NCBI GenBank assembly: GCA_943736015.1
Contig: OX031065.1
Span: 28,348,427-28,412,426, forward strand
DNA length: 64,000 nucleotides
Source of the DNA: Tridacna crocea
Taxonomy: Eukaryota > Mollusca > Bivalvia > Cardiida > Cardiidae
Direction of reading: 5' to 3'
Part shown: positions 54,607 to 64,000 of the stretch, in pieces
Position numbering within the stretch: the first letter of the stretch is position 1
Layout: every line of letters starts with the position of its first letter
Position numbers and translations under genes: made by a program
The notes under the pieces: generated by a model
The model's input: only the letters and a program-made list of their open reading frames with translations
The model's database searches: none
Told to the model about the DNA's origin: nothing

Positions 54607-54824
54607 CCCATTACCACACAATCCCTACTTTTGACGCTCCTGAGAATGAAGCCTTTTGAAAACACTGAGAAAAGGAGAAAATGCTGGTATCCAGCATTTT
54701 CTCCTTTTCCCACGGTGTTTTCTATCCTTCCAAGAACAAATTTCAATTTTTCAGTCACTTCATTTTGTCGTCTGCAAATGCTTTCAATTTGGACCAGTCT
54801 AAAATTTTCTCGTGTGGTAAAGAG
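54607..54824 (+). repeat. TTAA-palindrome MITE
   Basis: TTAA at 54603-54606, TTGA at 54825-54828. Core with a 4-bp gap in the left arm. Confidence 0.9.
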
Positions 54825-55047
54825 TTGAGTTAAGACTTTGATTTAAAAAAAAAAAGAAAACTCCAGTTGCCAGGGCTAAACAATTAAAAACTATTAAAAA
54901 TCTTATTCTATGAAATTCAGCATGTAGCTCCAAGTAATCGACCTCAACCAAGAATGTTCAAGTTAAAACCCAGGAATAAAAATTGGCATTATCCCAGGCC
55001 ATTAGTTTTACATGTGGCCTGGGGCTATCTTATTTTGCCTGTAGGTT

Positions 55048-55131
55048 TATCTAGCATTTTCTCCTTTTCCCACCATGTTTTCATAAGGCTTCTATATCAA
55101 AGTTGTAAAAACCAGGTATTGTTTGGTAAAG
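55048..55131 (-). repeat. TTAA-palindrome MITE, right half
   Basis: Right core arm and A end, TTAA at 55132-55135. A degenerate copy follows to about 55260. Confidence 0.7.
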
Positions 55132-55394
55132 GATTAATCCTTAAACAAAAAGTCATGTGTTGCCATTATCCTGAAGCAGAAAGCTTTTGAAAATTATGGA
55201 AATAGGTGAAAGTACTGGTAGCCTCTTTTTCCTGCAATATATACCGGTACTATACTTTCAAATACAACTGATGGTTTTATTCACATCTATTTGTATTTGT
55301 CATTGCAACTACTTCAAATAATCGTGTAAATTTTTAAGATTTTTCCAGTGTTGCAAGCACATTTTCAAACCATGTATCTTTTGAAATATTTCAG

Positions 55395-57026
55395 AAGTGA
55401 ACAACAAGTCTGAGTCCCATTTAGCTGCGAGCACCAACAACAACAGGCGCATGTCGATGCCAAAATCTCCAGAAAACAAGCTAGCTTCACCGAGATTGTG
55501 TTTAAAATTCCAACGTGATAACCATGGACACATAAACCAAAAATTCAAGGACTCAAAAGAGCCTCAGTATAAATCATACAGTGTGACTAATGTGTCTGTG
55601 GAATCCACTATAGATCCCATGTTCTCTCCTGTTGACAGTCCAGCCTCTAGTGCTGATAGTGATCTATACAACCCTCATCTTGATGGAATAGGGAATCTTG
55701 CATTCAACAAAACAAGAATGGCTATAACAGAGGCAGATACCTCTAAAGGAAGATCACAAGAGGAATTATTAACTGTTAATCCCAATGTGGGGCATAGCAA
55801 TGCCAGGGAGTTGTTTCCCAATCAAGGTGTTGTTAATGGGCGCCGGAACTTGGATAATCACCAAGGTGTTTTTAGTATCGTGAAAGAAAATGTGTCAGAA
55901 TTGGGAAATAATTCTGTAACGTTGAAACATATGGAAACAAAGCCTTTTATTCCTACTGCTCAATGGAGTGATTCACAAAATGAAAACATGGAATTATCAA
56001 GTTTTACTGCTTCATTATCATCATCATCTAGTTTGCCAACATCTGGCAGTGCACAAGTGTTAACTTCTGAAAGTGCAGGATGTAATAGTGTGTCATCATC
56101 CAGTTCTTTACATTGTGTAAGTCATGGGGAATTAGGTCCTAATTTGTCAATGGTGACCTCCACTACAGGGTCAAATAATATTTCTCTTGTTACTAATAGC
56201 ATAGAGAAAGATAAAGAAACACCAACATCAGGTTTGTCTAATTCAACCTCCATACATTCAGGTATAGTTAATTCAAATACGGGAACAAATAGTCTAATGA
56301 ATGTTGCAGAATTATCAACAGTGACGAGTTTAAAATGGGAACTTAGGTCAGCATCTTCGCCAAAATCAGAAGATAATGCTGTTCCTAGTAGTCAACAAAG
56401 ATCAGACTCTTTTAGTGCAGGATCTCCTTTTAAAACTGACAAGGATAAAGATTCCAAGTCGGATAAAGAATCCCGTCCCGCAACCCCAAAAGTTCCTCCT
56501 CTTAAAATCATCATCCCAACAAAATCTCAAGCTTCATCCTCCACAGATTCAAATGAAGGTTTAAAACTTGTTGTGACAAATGTAAAATCTGCCTTGCCCT
56601 ATGTGATAAACCCATACCAGGACCAGGGCAGGGAGGCAGAAGCAATGGAATCAGGTGAAATCATGTCTCAAACATGGGAAAATTCAAATAATGTTAATAA
56701 GGATCAACTTGATAGTCAAGAAAGTACTTACAAAGGTGTTGTTACAGAAACAAACAGAATACAGGAATCTTGTGGTAGTGATAAAAAAGTAGATGTGGAA
56801 TTAGACTGTGCCATTGCCGATAGTACAAAGTCACATGATAGGCTCAATGATAGAGAGGAGAGTAAAAGTGATAAAGAGGATAACAAAAGTGATAGTGATT
56901 CCATTAAAAGAGATGATAAGAAAGAAGAACCAACACAGAGAGTGCTGCGTAGTGCTGTTCGATCTCAACAAACTGATTCAGCAAAACCAACCAAACAAAA
57001 GTCTATTGATAAAACAGATAGAAACA
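55395..57026 (+). CDS. ANKRD11/12-like protein, seventh coding exon (Ser/Asn-rich tail)
   Basis: 1632 nt, acceptor GAAATATTTCAG and donor GAAACA|GTAAGT, phase 1 on both sides; residues 292-835. One long open frame rich in Ser, Asn, Thr, Lys and Asp, with no folded domain seen: SLSSSSSLPTSGS near the middle, charged runs DKDKDSKSDKESR and REESKSDKEDNKSDSDS, and QRVLRSAVRSQQ near the end. A hydrophobic island KVPPLKIIIPTK stands out in it and may be a binding motif. In vertebrate ANKRD11/12 one giant exon encodes the comparable disordered part; here it is much shorter. The conserved C-terminal region of the family is not in the window, so the gene continues past 64000. Confidence 0.95.
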
Positions 57027-57125
57027 GTAAGTATATTTTACATATCTTTTATGAGCAAAGCTTGTTTTGCTTGCAAGATAACATTTAACACATATTATGT
57101 ACAGTTAAACCTCAACCAATTAAGT

Positions 57126-57337
57126 TTTTACCACACAATCCTGACCTTTAACGAACCTGTGATAGAAGCATGCAGAAAACATCATAGAAAAAGGAGAAAA
57201 TGCTGGTAACAAGCATTTTCTGCTTTTCCCACAATAATTTCTATCCTATCAGTCGGAAATCATCACATTCCCAAGATTAAATTGTTTGCCTGCAGTTGCT
57301 TTGAATTTGGTCCAAAAATTTGTTGTATGGGAAAGGT
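57126..57337 (+). repeat. TTAA-palindrome MITE
   Basis: A end, good core and diverged B end, about 100 bp after the splice donor. Confidence 0.8.
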
Positions 57338-57339
57338 TT

Positions 57340-57935
57340 AAACATGCTATAATTTGACTGTTTACAAATCACTCAATGTAGCAAATTCCTATAATCTAAG
57401 GATTATTGTAATTTTCTTTTTGAAAATGGGAGAAACATAGTCTCCAACAAGAACTGGATAATCCAAGTAATAAACCAAATGTTTATCCAAAAGTTGGCAG
57501 GGATACTGGTATGCATTAAAAAACCTCATAAAATACATGAGTACAGCTGTACCCCATAAGTATTGCATCATGCTTTAGACCCTTTATTCCTACATCCTTT
57601 GAATGCAGTACACATCTGTATCTAGTTGTTCTCTATATGTGATTCATTTTGCATATGGCTACATGAAAATAGTGTGATAGACAAAAATCTAATAAGTATT
57701 TTCACAAGAGAGCTTTTTAATGCCTCCATATCTTTGTTAATTGTTATACATGTAGCTAACTGACCTTGTGCTCTGTAAATGCCATGCACATTTTAATTGA
57801 GAAAATTAGATTAAATAATACTTCTTCAAAAGCATTTGGCCAAATTTCACAAAAGGTACCTTCAGTATATCAAGGCAGTATATAAGAGTGAGTTTCTCTG
57901 AATGATTTTGATCTTTGGAAGCTTCTAACATGCCT
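57340..57935. other. Intronic sequence without recognised features
   Basis: No repeat or exon seen. Confidence 0.4.
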
Positions 57936-57939
57936 TTTA

Positions 57940-58171
57940 CTCTTTACCAAAGTACAAAAATTTCAGAGTGTGCCAAATTGATATCACTCGCAGACGACAA
58001 AGTAATCATAAGTCAAAAATTTAAATTTGTTTCCAGCAGGGTAGAAAACACTGGGGGAAAAAGAGTAAATGCTACTTACCAGGAGCATTTTCTCCTTTGC
58101 CCACGAAATTTTCTAGGGGTTTCATTCTCAGTTCTCAGAGATGTAAAAACCAGGGATTGTTTAATAAAGGG
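57940..58171 (-). repeat. TTAA-palindrome MITE
   Basis: TTTA before, TTAA at 58172-58175 after. Core with an insertion at the centre (CTTACCAGGAGC). Confidence 0.8.
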
Positions 58172-58280
58172 TTAAGGGTATTAGGGTTGCCATCATTATA
58201 AATCATAAAGGTCTATTAACTTAATTCCCTTTCTTGTTTCTGTCGAGGTTTAACCCTATACTATAAAACTTTTTTTTAAC

Positions 58281-58472
58281 TCTTTACAAACAATCCAAAG
58301 CCCCAGAGAACATAGCATATAAAATCATTGCTAGTTCTAGAATGAAATACTGGTAACTGGCATTTGCTCCTCTCCCCAAGAAGTGTTCTACCTTTTCAAA
58401 GACATCATTTAGCACTGATTTTCACTGAGTAATGCTTTCAGGTTAAAAGTATAATTCTGTTGTTTGGTAAAA
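58281..58472 (+). repeat. TTAA-palindrome MITE, old copy
   Basis: TTAA at 58277-58280. Core centre GGTAACTGGCATTTGCTCC kept; the rest diverged. Confidence 0.6.
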
Positions 58473-58807
58473 AGTTACTCAAGTGTTCAACACTGACAGT
58501 GCCAAATAATCCTTCTTGGCAATCAAATGTGACCAGTCACAAGAAAAGGGAAAATCTCATTCTGGAAATTTTGTTTATCAATGAGATGAAAACAGATCAA
58601 AAATACTGCAGGTCAATTCAAGTTGACTATCAGATAGCTCAAAAATGATTCTATAGTAAGATAAAATAAATATTTTTCATATGGAAAATATTATAAAAAC
58701 AAAGAGTGTCGGTCCTGGTCAGCCAGTGCAATCTGCACAGGGTTAACAATTTTTGCAGCTCCCAGATGGTCCCATTTTGCATGACGTTTTAACCACATTT
58801 TACTACA

Positions 58808-58935
58808 AGTAATTTTGCCTGAATAACTCCGCTAGAGTAATTTTGCCTGAATAACTCAGCTAGAGTAATTTTGCCTGAATAACTCAGCTAGAGTAATTTT
58901 GCCCGAATAACTGGGCTAGAGTAATTTTGCCTGAA
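58808..58935. repeat. 28-bp tandem repeat, about 4.5 units
   Basis: Units start at 58808, 58836, 58864, 58892 and 58920, each AGTAATTTTGCCTGAATAAC with small changes. Confidence 0.95.
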
Positions 58936-59009
58936 TTTTGCACAAGTATTGGACTTCAGATCTAGGATTGGAATGCATATTTACAGCAGACTGACCTAGA
59001 TTTGCACTG

Positions 59010-60323
59010 CAGGGGTGTGGAAATGTTCAAATTTTCTACTTGTCCATGGACAAGTAAATCTAAAAAATCTACTTGTCCGTCAGAGAAGCTTACTTGTCCA
59101 AAACAAAACAATTTTATATAGCACTCAAAGACCTAATTGAATGCAGTTTGTAGATAATTATGATCTTTTCACTATTTGAATTTGCTTTGTTTGGCTTTGT
59201 AATGATGATTTATATATGAAAAATCAGACTGACTTACAAGGTACATCAATTTAACAAAATAATGGCACTGTACATAGGTACCGTAAATAGAAAGGTGCAA
59301 GAATTTAATAATTGAGAAAGATTCAACAATTACACTATAGCTGCTTAAACCATGGCCAAATAACTCAGTGTTTGCACTTACAGCCCCTTATTAACACTAC
59401 TGTCATAAACCCATTGGTGCCGAATTTAATACTTCTGCAGAACTGCTTACCAGCTGTCATAATGCTACAAGGGAATAACTATCTGTGGCTTGGTTATTGT
59501 GTCTGGAGATGTAGAGTTTGCATGATGCGCAGTGATAATAACGGTCTAGTTTTCAGACAACGGGAGATCGGCGATGTCCAATACTTCAGATTGAGACTCA
59601 GAAAGCGGATAGTTGATTACCTGCAGATCGATCTGCAAAGAATTATACGCCGAAATTTCACGCCGAAAGTAAACAGCTGCGCTGACTTTTATCATCTACA
59701 GCCCTTTTAACAAACTGTTTGTAATGTTTCCCGGTTCTTGACATGTTTTACATGGATACAGCCTGTTTGGTTTTCTTTCAAATACTGCGACTGAGTAAGA
59801 ATGTGTTCCACAGCGTTAAATTGAGACAACTTCTCTTTTGTCAACTGTAAGTTCTTGCAAACGACAAAAAAGAATTCAATATTGAATGATAGAGATTGAA
59901 TGACAACCGCATCTAGTCTATGTGCGGTGTAATCATGTGCAAAAAAAAAAAATAGGCTAACTGATTCGGTTATTGTTGCCTCCATTAAACAAACCAAATG
60001 GAGCCAAAAAACTACAACATTTCGGCCGCACTGCAGCGCAGTAAAAAAAGCCTGCGTAGGGGATAAAGTCAGATTCAGCCAAATATTCGGGCTTTTTTTC
60101 TGATTCCAGATATCAGGGAATAGTTTATCATAATTCAATTTAAAAATGTTCTTGTTCTTGTAGAGAGAACATATCTGTTTCACAAGGATAATCATATTTA
60201 ATAATGATCTTTTCTTCCAAATTACCCCTCGTTTTCTACTTGTCCGCGGACGAGTAGATTGCAAAAAGCCACTTGTCCGACGTCAAATTTACCCGAGTTG
60301 GACGTAGGAATTCCACACCCCTG
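59010..60323. mobile_element. hAT-like non-autonomous element with ACTTGTCC repeats
   Basis: Terminal inverted repeats CAGGGGTGTGGAA (59010-) and TTCCACACCCCTG (to 60323). Near each end lie several ACTTGTCC or CTTGTCC copies in both directions (59038-59100; 60235-60285), like subterminal transposase sites of hAT elements. GCACTG lies outside on both sides, a possible partial target duplication. Two open frames inside (133 and 186 codons) show no recognisable domain and are taken as chance. Confidence 0.7.
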
Positions 60324-60387
60324 CACTGTCAAAAAAGGATTTGAGGTGCAGCCATGGCTGGAAGGGTTCTAAAGACCAGTCCTTTAC

Positions 60388-60570
60388 TCTTAACACACAA
60401 TCCAGAGTTTTAACAACGCAAGAAGAAAACTTTAACAAAACATAGCAGGAAAATGAGAAAATGCTGGCAACTATCAAAGACATCTCATTGTTTTAACCAC
60501 ATTTTAATTGTCATCTGCAAATGCCTTCAATTTATACAAGTCTTCCCATTTTTGTCATGTAGTAAAGAGT
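60388..60570 (+). repeat. TTAA-palindrome MITE, right core arm lost
   Basis: A end, left arm and B end (GCAAATGCCTTCAATTTA). Confidence 0.65.
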
Positions 60571-60765
60571 GAAGTTATTGTCTTTTAAGTAAAAGCCATG
60601 TACCGGTCTTTATACAAGTTCTGTATTTACTGGTATTCTGTCTCTGTACATGACAACGGTAATACATGACAACGGTAAGTTAGATTCGACTAGGTTGAAA
60701 GCTGTTTCACAGGACACATTAATTTAATTAGGCCATTTTAGTCAATCTTTTCCAGCTAAGTAGAC

Positions 60766-60824
60766 ATTGTAGATCAAAGATCAGACAGCACTTTTTGTGC
60801 AGTCTTATCTTGGTCTACAATGGC
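60766..60824. repeat. GATCAGACTGCA fold-back
   Basis: GTAGATCAAAGATCAGACAG and GTGCAGTCTTATCTTGGTCTACA-like arms. Confidence 0.75.
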
Positions 60825-60849
60825 ATCAAAGGTAACTATAATTGTGAAA

Positions 60850-61016
60850 GGGGCTTTGAGAATTTATGAAGTAATAGGATTTGTCTTTCAAATGGTAAAA
60901 AATACTGTGGGAAAAGAGAAAGTGCTGGTTACAGGCATTTTCTCATTTTCCCACATTGTTTTCAGAAAGGCCTCATATTTAGGACTGTAGAAACTGTGAT
61001 TTGTGATAGGAAAGGG
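60850..61016 (-). repeat. TTAA-palindrome MITE, B end diverged
   Basis: Core at 60894-60965 with small gaps; the A end is part of the following duplication. Confidence 0.65.
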
Positions 61017-61097
61017 TAAACAAAGTGCAAACATCTCATATTTAGGACTGTAGAAACTGTGATTTGTGATAGGAAAGGGTAAACAAAGTGCAAACAT
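60972..61097. repeat. 63-bp tandem duplication
   Basis: Two almost identical units starting at 60972 and 61035 (CTCATATTTAGGACTGTAGA). The first overlaps the MITE's A end. Confidence 0.9.
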
Positions 61098-61550
61098 CTT
61101 CACAACAATGAAATTTTGAGGTTTCTGTTCATTGTACTAGACATAGACATCTTGTGGCCTCTAACCTTTCAGTTTGACTTTGTGATTGACAGGTTGAAGT
61201 ATCAGCCACATTAAGTCTTGTTTTCCATTAATATTTTCTTCTAGAATACTTTGGTTTTATGAGATCATTTTTAGGTTTTCAGTTATTGAATTATCAACAT
61301 AATTTTAGCACTGACTGGTTGATGACATGAAGAATGGGATTTGAAAGATCCCCACTTTGTGGGGAGTTAAAACTTTTTCGGGAAACATTAGTCTAGAGAC
61401 ACACAAGCATCGCAGAGTGCCACAAGCATAGTACTGTGTAGCTCCAGTCTAGTTCTAATGAATCCGCAGGAAAAAAAACATGAATAAATCAGTTGTTTCT
61501 GTGAAATGTTGCGTTACTATACTTCATATTTGGAGTCTATACTCCCTATT
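61098..61550. other. Intronic sequence without recognised features
   Basis: No repeat or exon seen. Confidence 0.4.
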
Positions 61551-61559
61551 TTGGTTTCA

Positions 61560-61765
61560 ACTCTGAAAGATAAACCTTTTGAAAACATTGTGGAAAAAGG
61601 AGAAAATGGTCATAACCAGCATTTTCACCTTTTTCTACAGTCTTGTCTAAGTTGTCTATTTTATCATAGCATTATAGATAGAAATCATAAGCACTAGAAC
61701 TACATCTCACATCTGAAATGCTTTCAATTTGGTCCAGTCCAGACCTAGGTCATTGGAAAAGGGTA
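61560..61765 (+). repeat. TTAA-palindrome MITE, diverged
   Basis: Core arms with centre GGTCATAACC and a B end (GAAATGCTTTCAATTTGG). Confidence 0.65.
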
Positions 61766-61800
61766 GTGTAAAACATCATCCAAACAATCACAGTCTTGGG

Positions 61801-61945
61801 CAGGGTCCAAAAAATCCACTTGTCTGCTCATCCTTGCTAGTAAAAATTTGGTAAGAGCAAGTAGATTATCCTTCTTTGTCTAACTGTAGGACAAGTGAAA
61901 AATACCAGGAGGACAAGTAAGCATTCTGAAATTTTTTGGACCCTG
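61801..61945. mobile_element. 145-bp hAT-like MITE
   Basis: Perfect 15-bp inverted ends CAGGGTCCAAAAAAT and ATTTTTTGGACCCTG. Inside, ACTTGTC and GACAAGT copies resemble those of the element at 59010-60323. No clear 8-bp duplication. Confidence 0.75.
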
Positions 61946-62204
61946 TAGGGCTACATGATCTCAAAGCCAACAACACAATTTTTTTGGTCGTCACTAAAGC
62001 CAATGATGCAGGTTTCTAAGGTTTCCTTCTAAAAGGACATTCATATTTTTATTACCAAACAGGCAAACATGCACTTTGATGGAAAAGTAATGGTACCTGG
62101 TCAAGACAAGCTGTACACATAATTCTGTACCTACATGTATGAATTTGTACTGTTGCGATTTCAAGCACCGGCATAGTTAGGCTGAAAATGTCCTCTCTTT
62201 ACTC

Positions 62205-62644
62205 ACACAGTAAAATTCTAGATTCATCCACATTTGTAGCATTTCTTGCAGATGGTAATTCAAATCTTGTTTAACCCTTTACCAAACAACAAAATTTTAG
62301 ACTGGTCTAAATTGAAAGCACTTGCAGACGACAAAACTAAACGTAACTCAATAATTGAACTTTGTTTCCAGCATGGCATAAAACATTGTGGGAAAAGGAG
62401 AAAATGCTGGTTACCAGCATTTTCTCCTTTTCCCACAATGTTTTCAAAAGGCTTCTTTCTCAGGGTTGTGAAATCAGGGATTGTTTGGGAAAGGGTTAAA
62501 TGACAGATTTTCTCTGTTACAGGTACAAAACATTGTGGGAGAAAAAGGAGAAAATGCTGGTTACCAGCATTTTCTCCTTTTTCCCATGATGTTTTCAAAA
62601 GGTTACTTCCTCTGGACAAAAACACAATATTGTTTGGGAAAGGG
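62205..62644 (-). repeat. TTAA-palindrome MITE with another copy inserted
   Basis: B end at 62205-62270, core and A side at 62500-62644. TTAA at 62645-62648. Near-perfect core. Confidence 0.8.
62275..62495 (-). repeat. TTAA-palindrome MITE, nested, perfect core
   Basis: TTAA at 62271-62274 and 62496-62499. The 65-nt core is a perfect palindrome. Confidence 0.95.
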
Positions 62645-62897
62645 TTAATTCTTGGAACCGAAATATTCATTCATTCTTTGGCAAGATGTTGCTGGATGAT
62701 AATGAACGAAATTTTTGCTCCCACAAACTGTTGTGTAATGTGAAATGGTATGCATAATTCGTTCATTATTGATTCACTCTGTTTTGTGCCAAATAATGTT
62801 TCTGTTTCCAAACAGGACCTGTTTTGACAGCTGGAAATGCAATCCTGTGAAACTGAAGACATATTTATCTTTCAGGCTTGTCTTATGAGGTGGATGG

Positions 62898-62950
62898 CAA
62901 AGATCTAAGATCAGAATACATCTTCTTTTCAGTCTGATCTTGATCTAGCT
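62898..62950. repeat. GATCAGACTGCA fold-back, diverged
   Basis: AGATCTAAGATCAGAATACA and CAGTCTGATCTTGATCT arms. Confidence 0.65.
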
Positions 62951-63023
62951 CCACACAAAAGCTTCTGTCTTCCCTTGGGTGCTAAAGGGTTACGCATAAA
63001 TATGCATTGTAATGTATGCAAGT

Positions 63024-63725
63024 AATGGCACAATATTTCATACTCGACAGCTTCAGTATTTGGCCGGAGGGCAGATTCTAGGACATTGGCCTTTTGAAAA
63101 AAAAAAATGATCCATTAGCAACGTGCCCACCAAATTGCACATGGATGGAACTTTTTCACTCTCAATGGCACAACATTTCATACTAGACAGCTTTAGTTTT
63201 TGGCCAAAGGGCAGATTCTAGGACATTGGCCTTTTGAAAAAAAAAATGATCCATTAGCAACGTGCAGACCAAATTGCACATGGATGGAACTTTTTCACTC
63301 TCAATGGCACAACATTTCATACTAGACAGCTTTAGTTTTTGGCCAAAGGGCAGATTCTAGGACATTGGCCTTTTGAAAAAAAAAAATGGTCCATTAGCAA
63401 CGTGCCCACCAAATTGCACATGGATGGAACTTTTTCACTCTCAATGGCACAACATTTCATACTAGACAGCTTAAGTTTTTGGTCAAAGGGCAGATTCTAG
63501 GACATTGGCCTTTTGAAAAAAAAAAAATGGTCCATTAGCAATGTGCCCACCAAATTGCACATGGATGGAACTTTTTCACTCTCAATGGCACAACATTTCA
63601 TACTAGACAGCTTTAGTTTTTGGCCAAAGGGCAGATTCCAGGACATTGGCCTTTTGAAAAAAAAAAAATGGTCTATTAGCAACGTGCCCACCAAATTGCA
63701 CATGGATGGAACTTTTTCACTCTCA
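63024..63725. repeat. 140-bp tandem array, five units
   Basis: Units begin at about 63024, 63165, 63304, 63444 and 63585 with ATGGCACAACATTTCATACT. Each has a GGCCTTTTG followed by a run of 9-12 A and an ATTGCACATGGATGGAACTT block. The first unit is the most diverged; units 2-5 are almost identical. Confidence 0.95.
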
Positions 63726-64000
63726 AAACTTCAGTGCTTCATTATGTCTCACAAACTTTCAAATTGCTTCTCACTTTTGCAAGAAAGGCAGGTAAACCCA
63801 GGGGTTGTTTGTGTATGGTCCCAGCCTTGCTATGCTGTACAATAGGATTGATGTGTCATTGTGACTGGATACATTCCTCTCTCATCGAACAGTGCTTCGA
63901 TGATATTTATCTCGGAAAGTAGCTAGTGATTTGACAGGATTGGTGGCCGAAGAAAAGTCAAGGTGTATATGCAATGGGAAATGTGATGTGACTGAAAGAA
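63726..64000. other. Window edge, no recognised feature
   Basis: No repeat or exon seen in the last 275 bp. Confidence 0.4.

Noticed and set aside
57027..57088. Frame extension past the donor of the last exon
   Set aside because: A perfect GTAAGT donor lies at 57027 and the added codons are intronic in composition.
59312..60264. Two frames of 133 and 186 codons in opposite directions
   Set aside because: Both lie inside the hAT-like element, show no domain or motif, and have no splice or promoter context.

Overview
This is a window of animal nuclear DNA, most likely from a bivalve or other mollusc. It is AT-rich, its coding sequence is split into small exons with GT/AG borders, and most of it is repeats. 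The AGCTCACCTGAGC-type elements, the tRNA-derived SINEs and the TTAA-flanked MITEs fit what is known of mollusc genomes; the species cannot be told from the sequence. No bacterial operon, CRISPR array or free-standing tRNA/rRNA gene was seen.

One host gene crosses the window on the + strand. Seven exons (19595-19624, 35213-35306, 38701-38895, 42147-42335, 51964-52106, 53877-54099, 55395-57026) join in frame at consensus splice sites into at least 835 codons. The product is an ANKRD11/ANKRD12-like ankyrin-repeat cofactor: a basic N-terminus, a PLSERQQ motif, three to four ankyrin repeats, then a long Ser/Asn-rich tail. The C-terminal part lies beyond 64000. A candidate promoter (NRF1, YY1-like and ETS sites) is at 12890-12965 and a candidate 5' leader exon at 19454-19624.

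The second real gene is an intact piggyBac-family transposase on the - strand (27656-29347) inside a complete 2757-bp element (26953-29709) with 12-bp terminal repeats and TTAA target duplications. It sits antisense in the long first coding intron of the ANKRD gene.

The rest is dominated by one MITE family, called here the TTAA-palindrome MITE. A full copy is about 220 bp, flanked by TTAA, with ends C(C/T)C(T/A)TTACCA. At its centre is a nearly perfect 65-nt palindrome (two 32-nt arms around one base, centre GGT(A/T)ACC). Outside the palindrome one side (the A end) carries CACACAATCCCTAC and the other (the B end) GCAAATGCTTTCAATTTGG. In the entries, + means A end left and B end right. I count about 100 copies or pieces, roughly a third of the window, often back to back sharing one TTAA and often inserted into each other. 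Other elements: three AGCTCACC elements with about 166-bp internal repeats, three Mutator-like MITEs with 9-bp target duplications, hAT-like elements (15165-16391, 59010-60323, 61801-61945), several SINE families, small fold-backs and tandem repeats.

Layout: 1-12.9 kb, repeats upstream of the gene; 12.9-19.6 kb, candidate promoter and leader; 19.6-35.2 kb, first coding intron with an AGCTCACC element and the piggyBac; 35-57 kb, the remaining exons in MITE-filled introns; 57-64 kb, the next intron with a hAT-like element and, at the right edge, a 140-bp tandem array.
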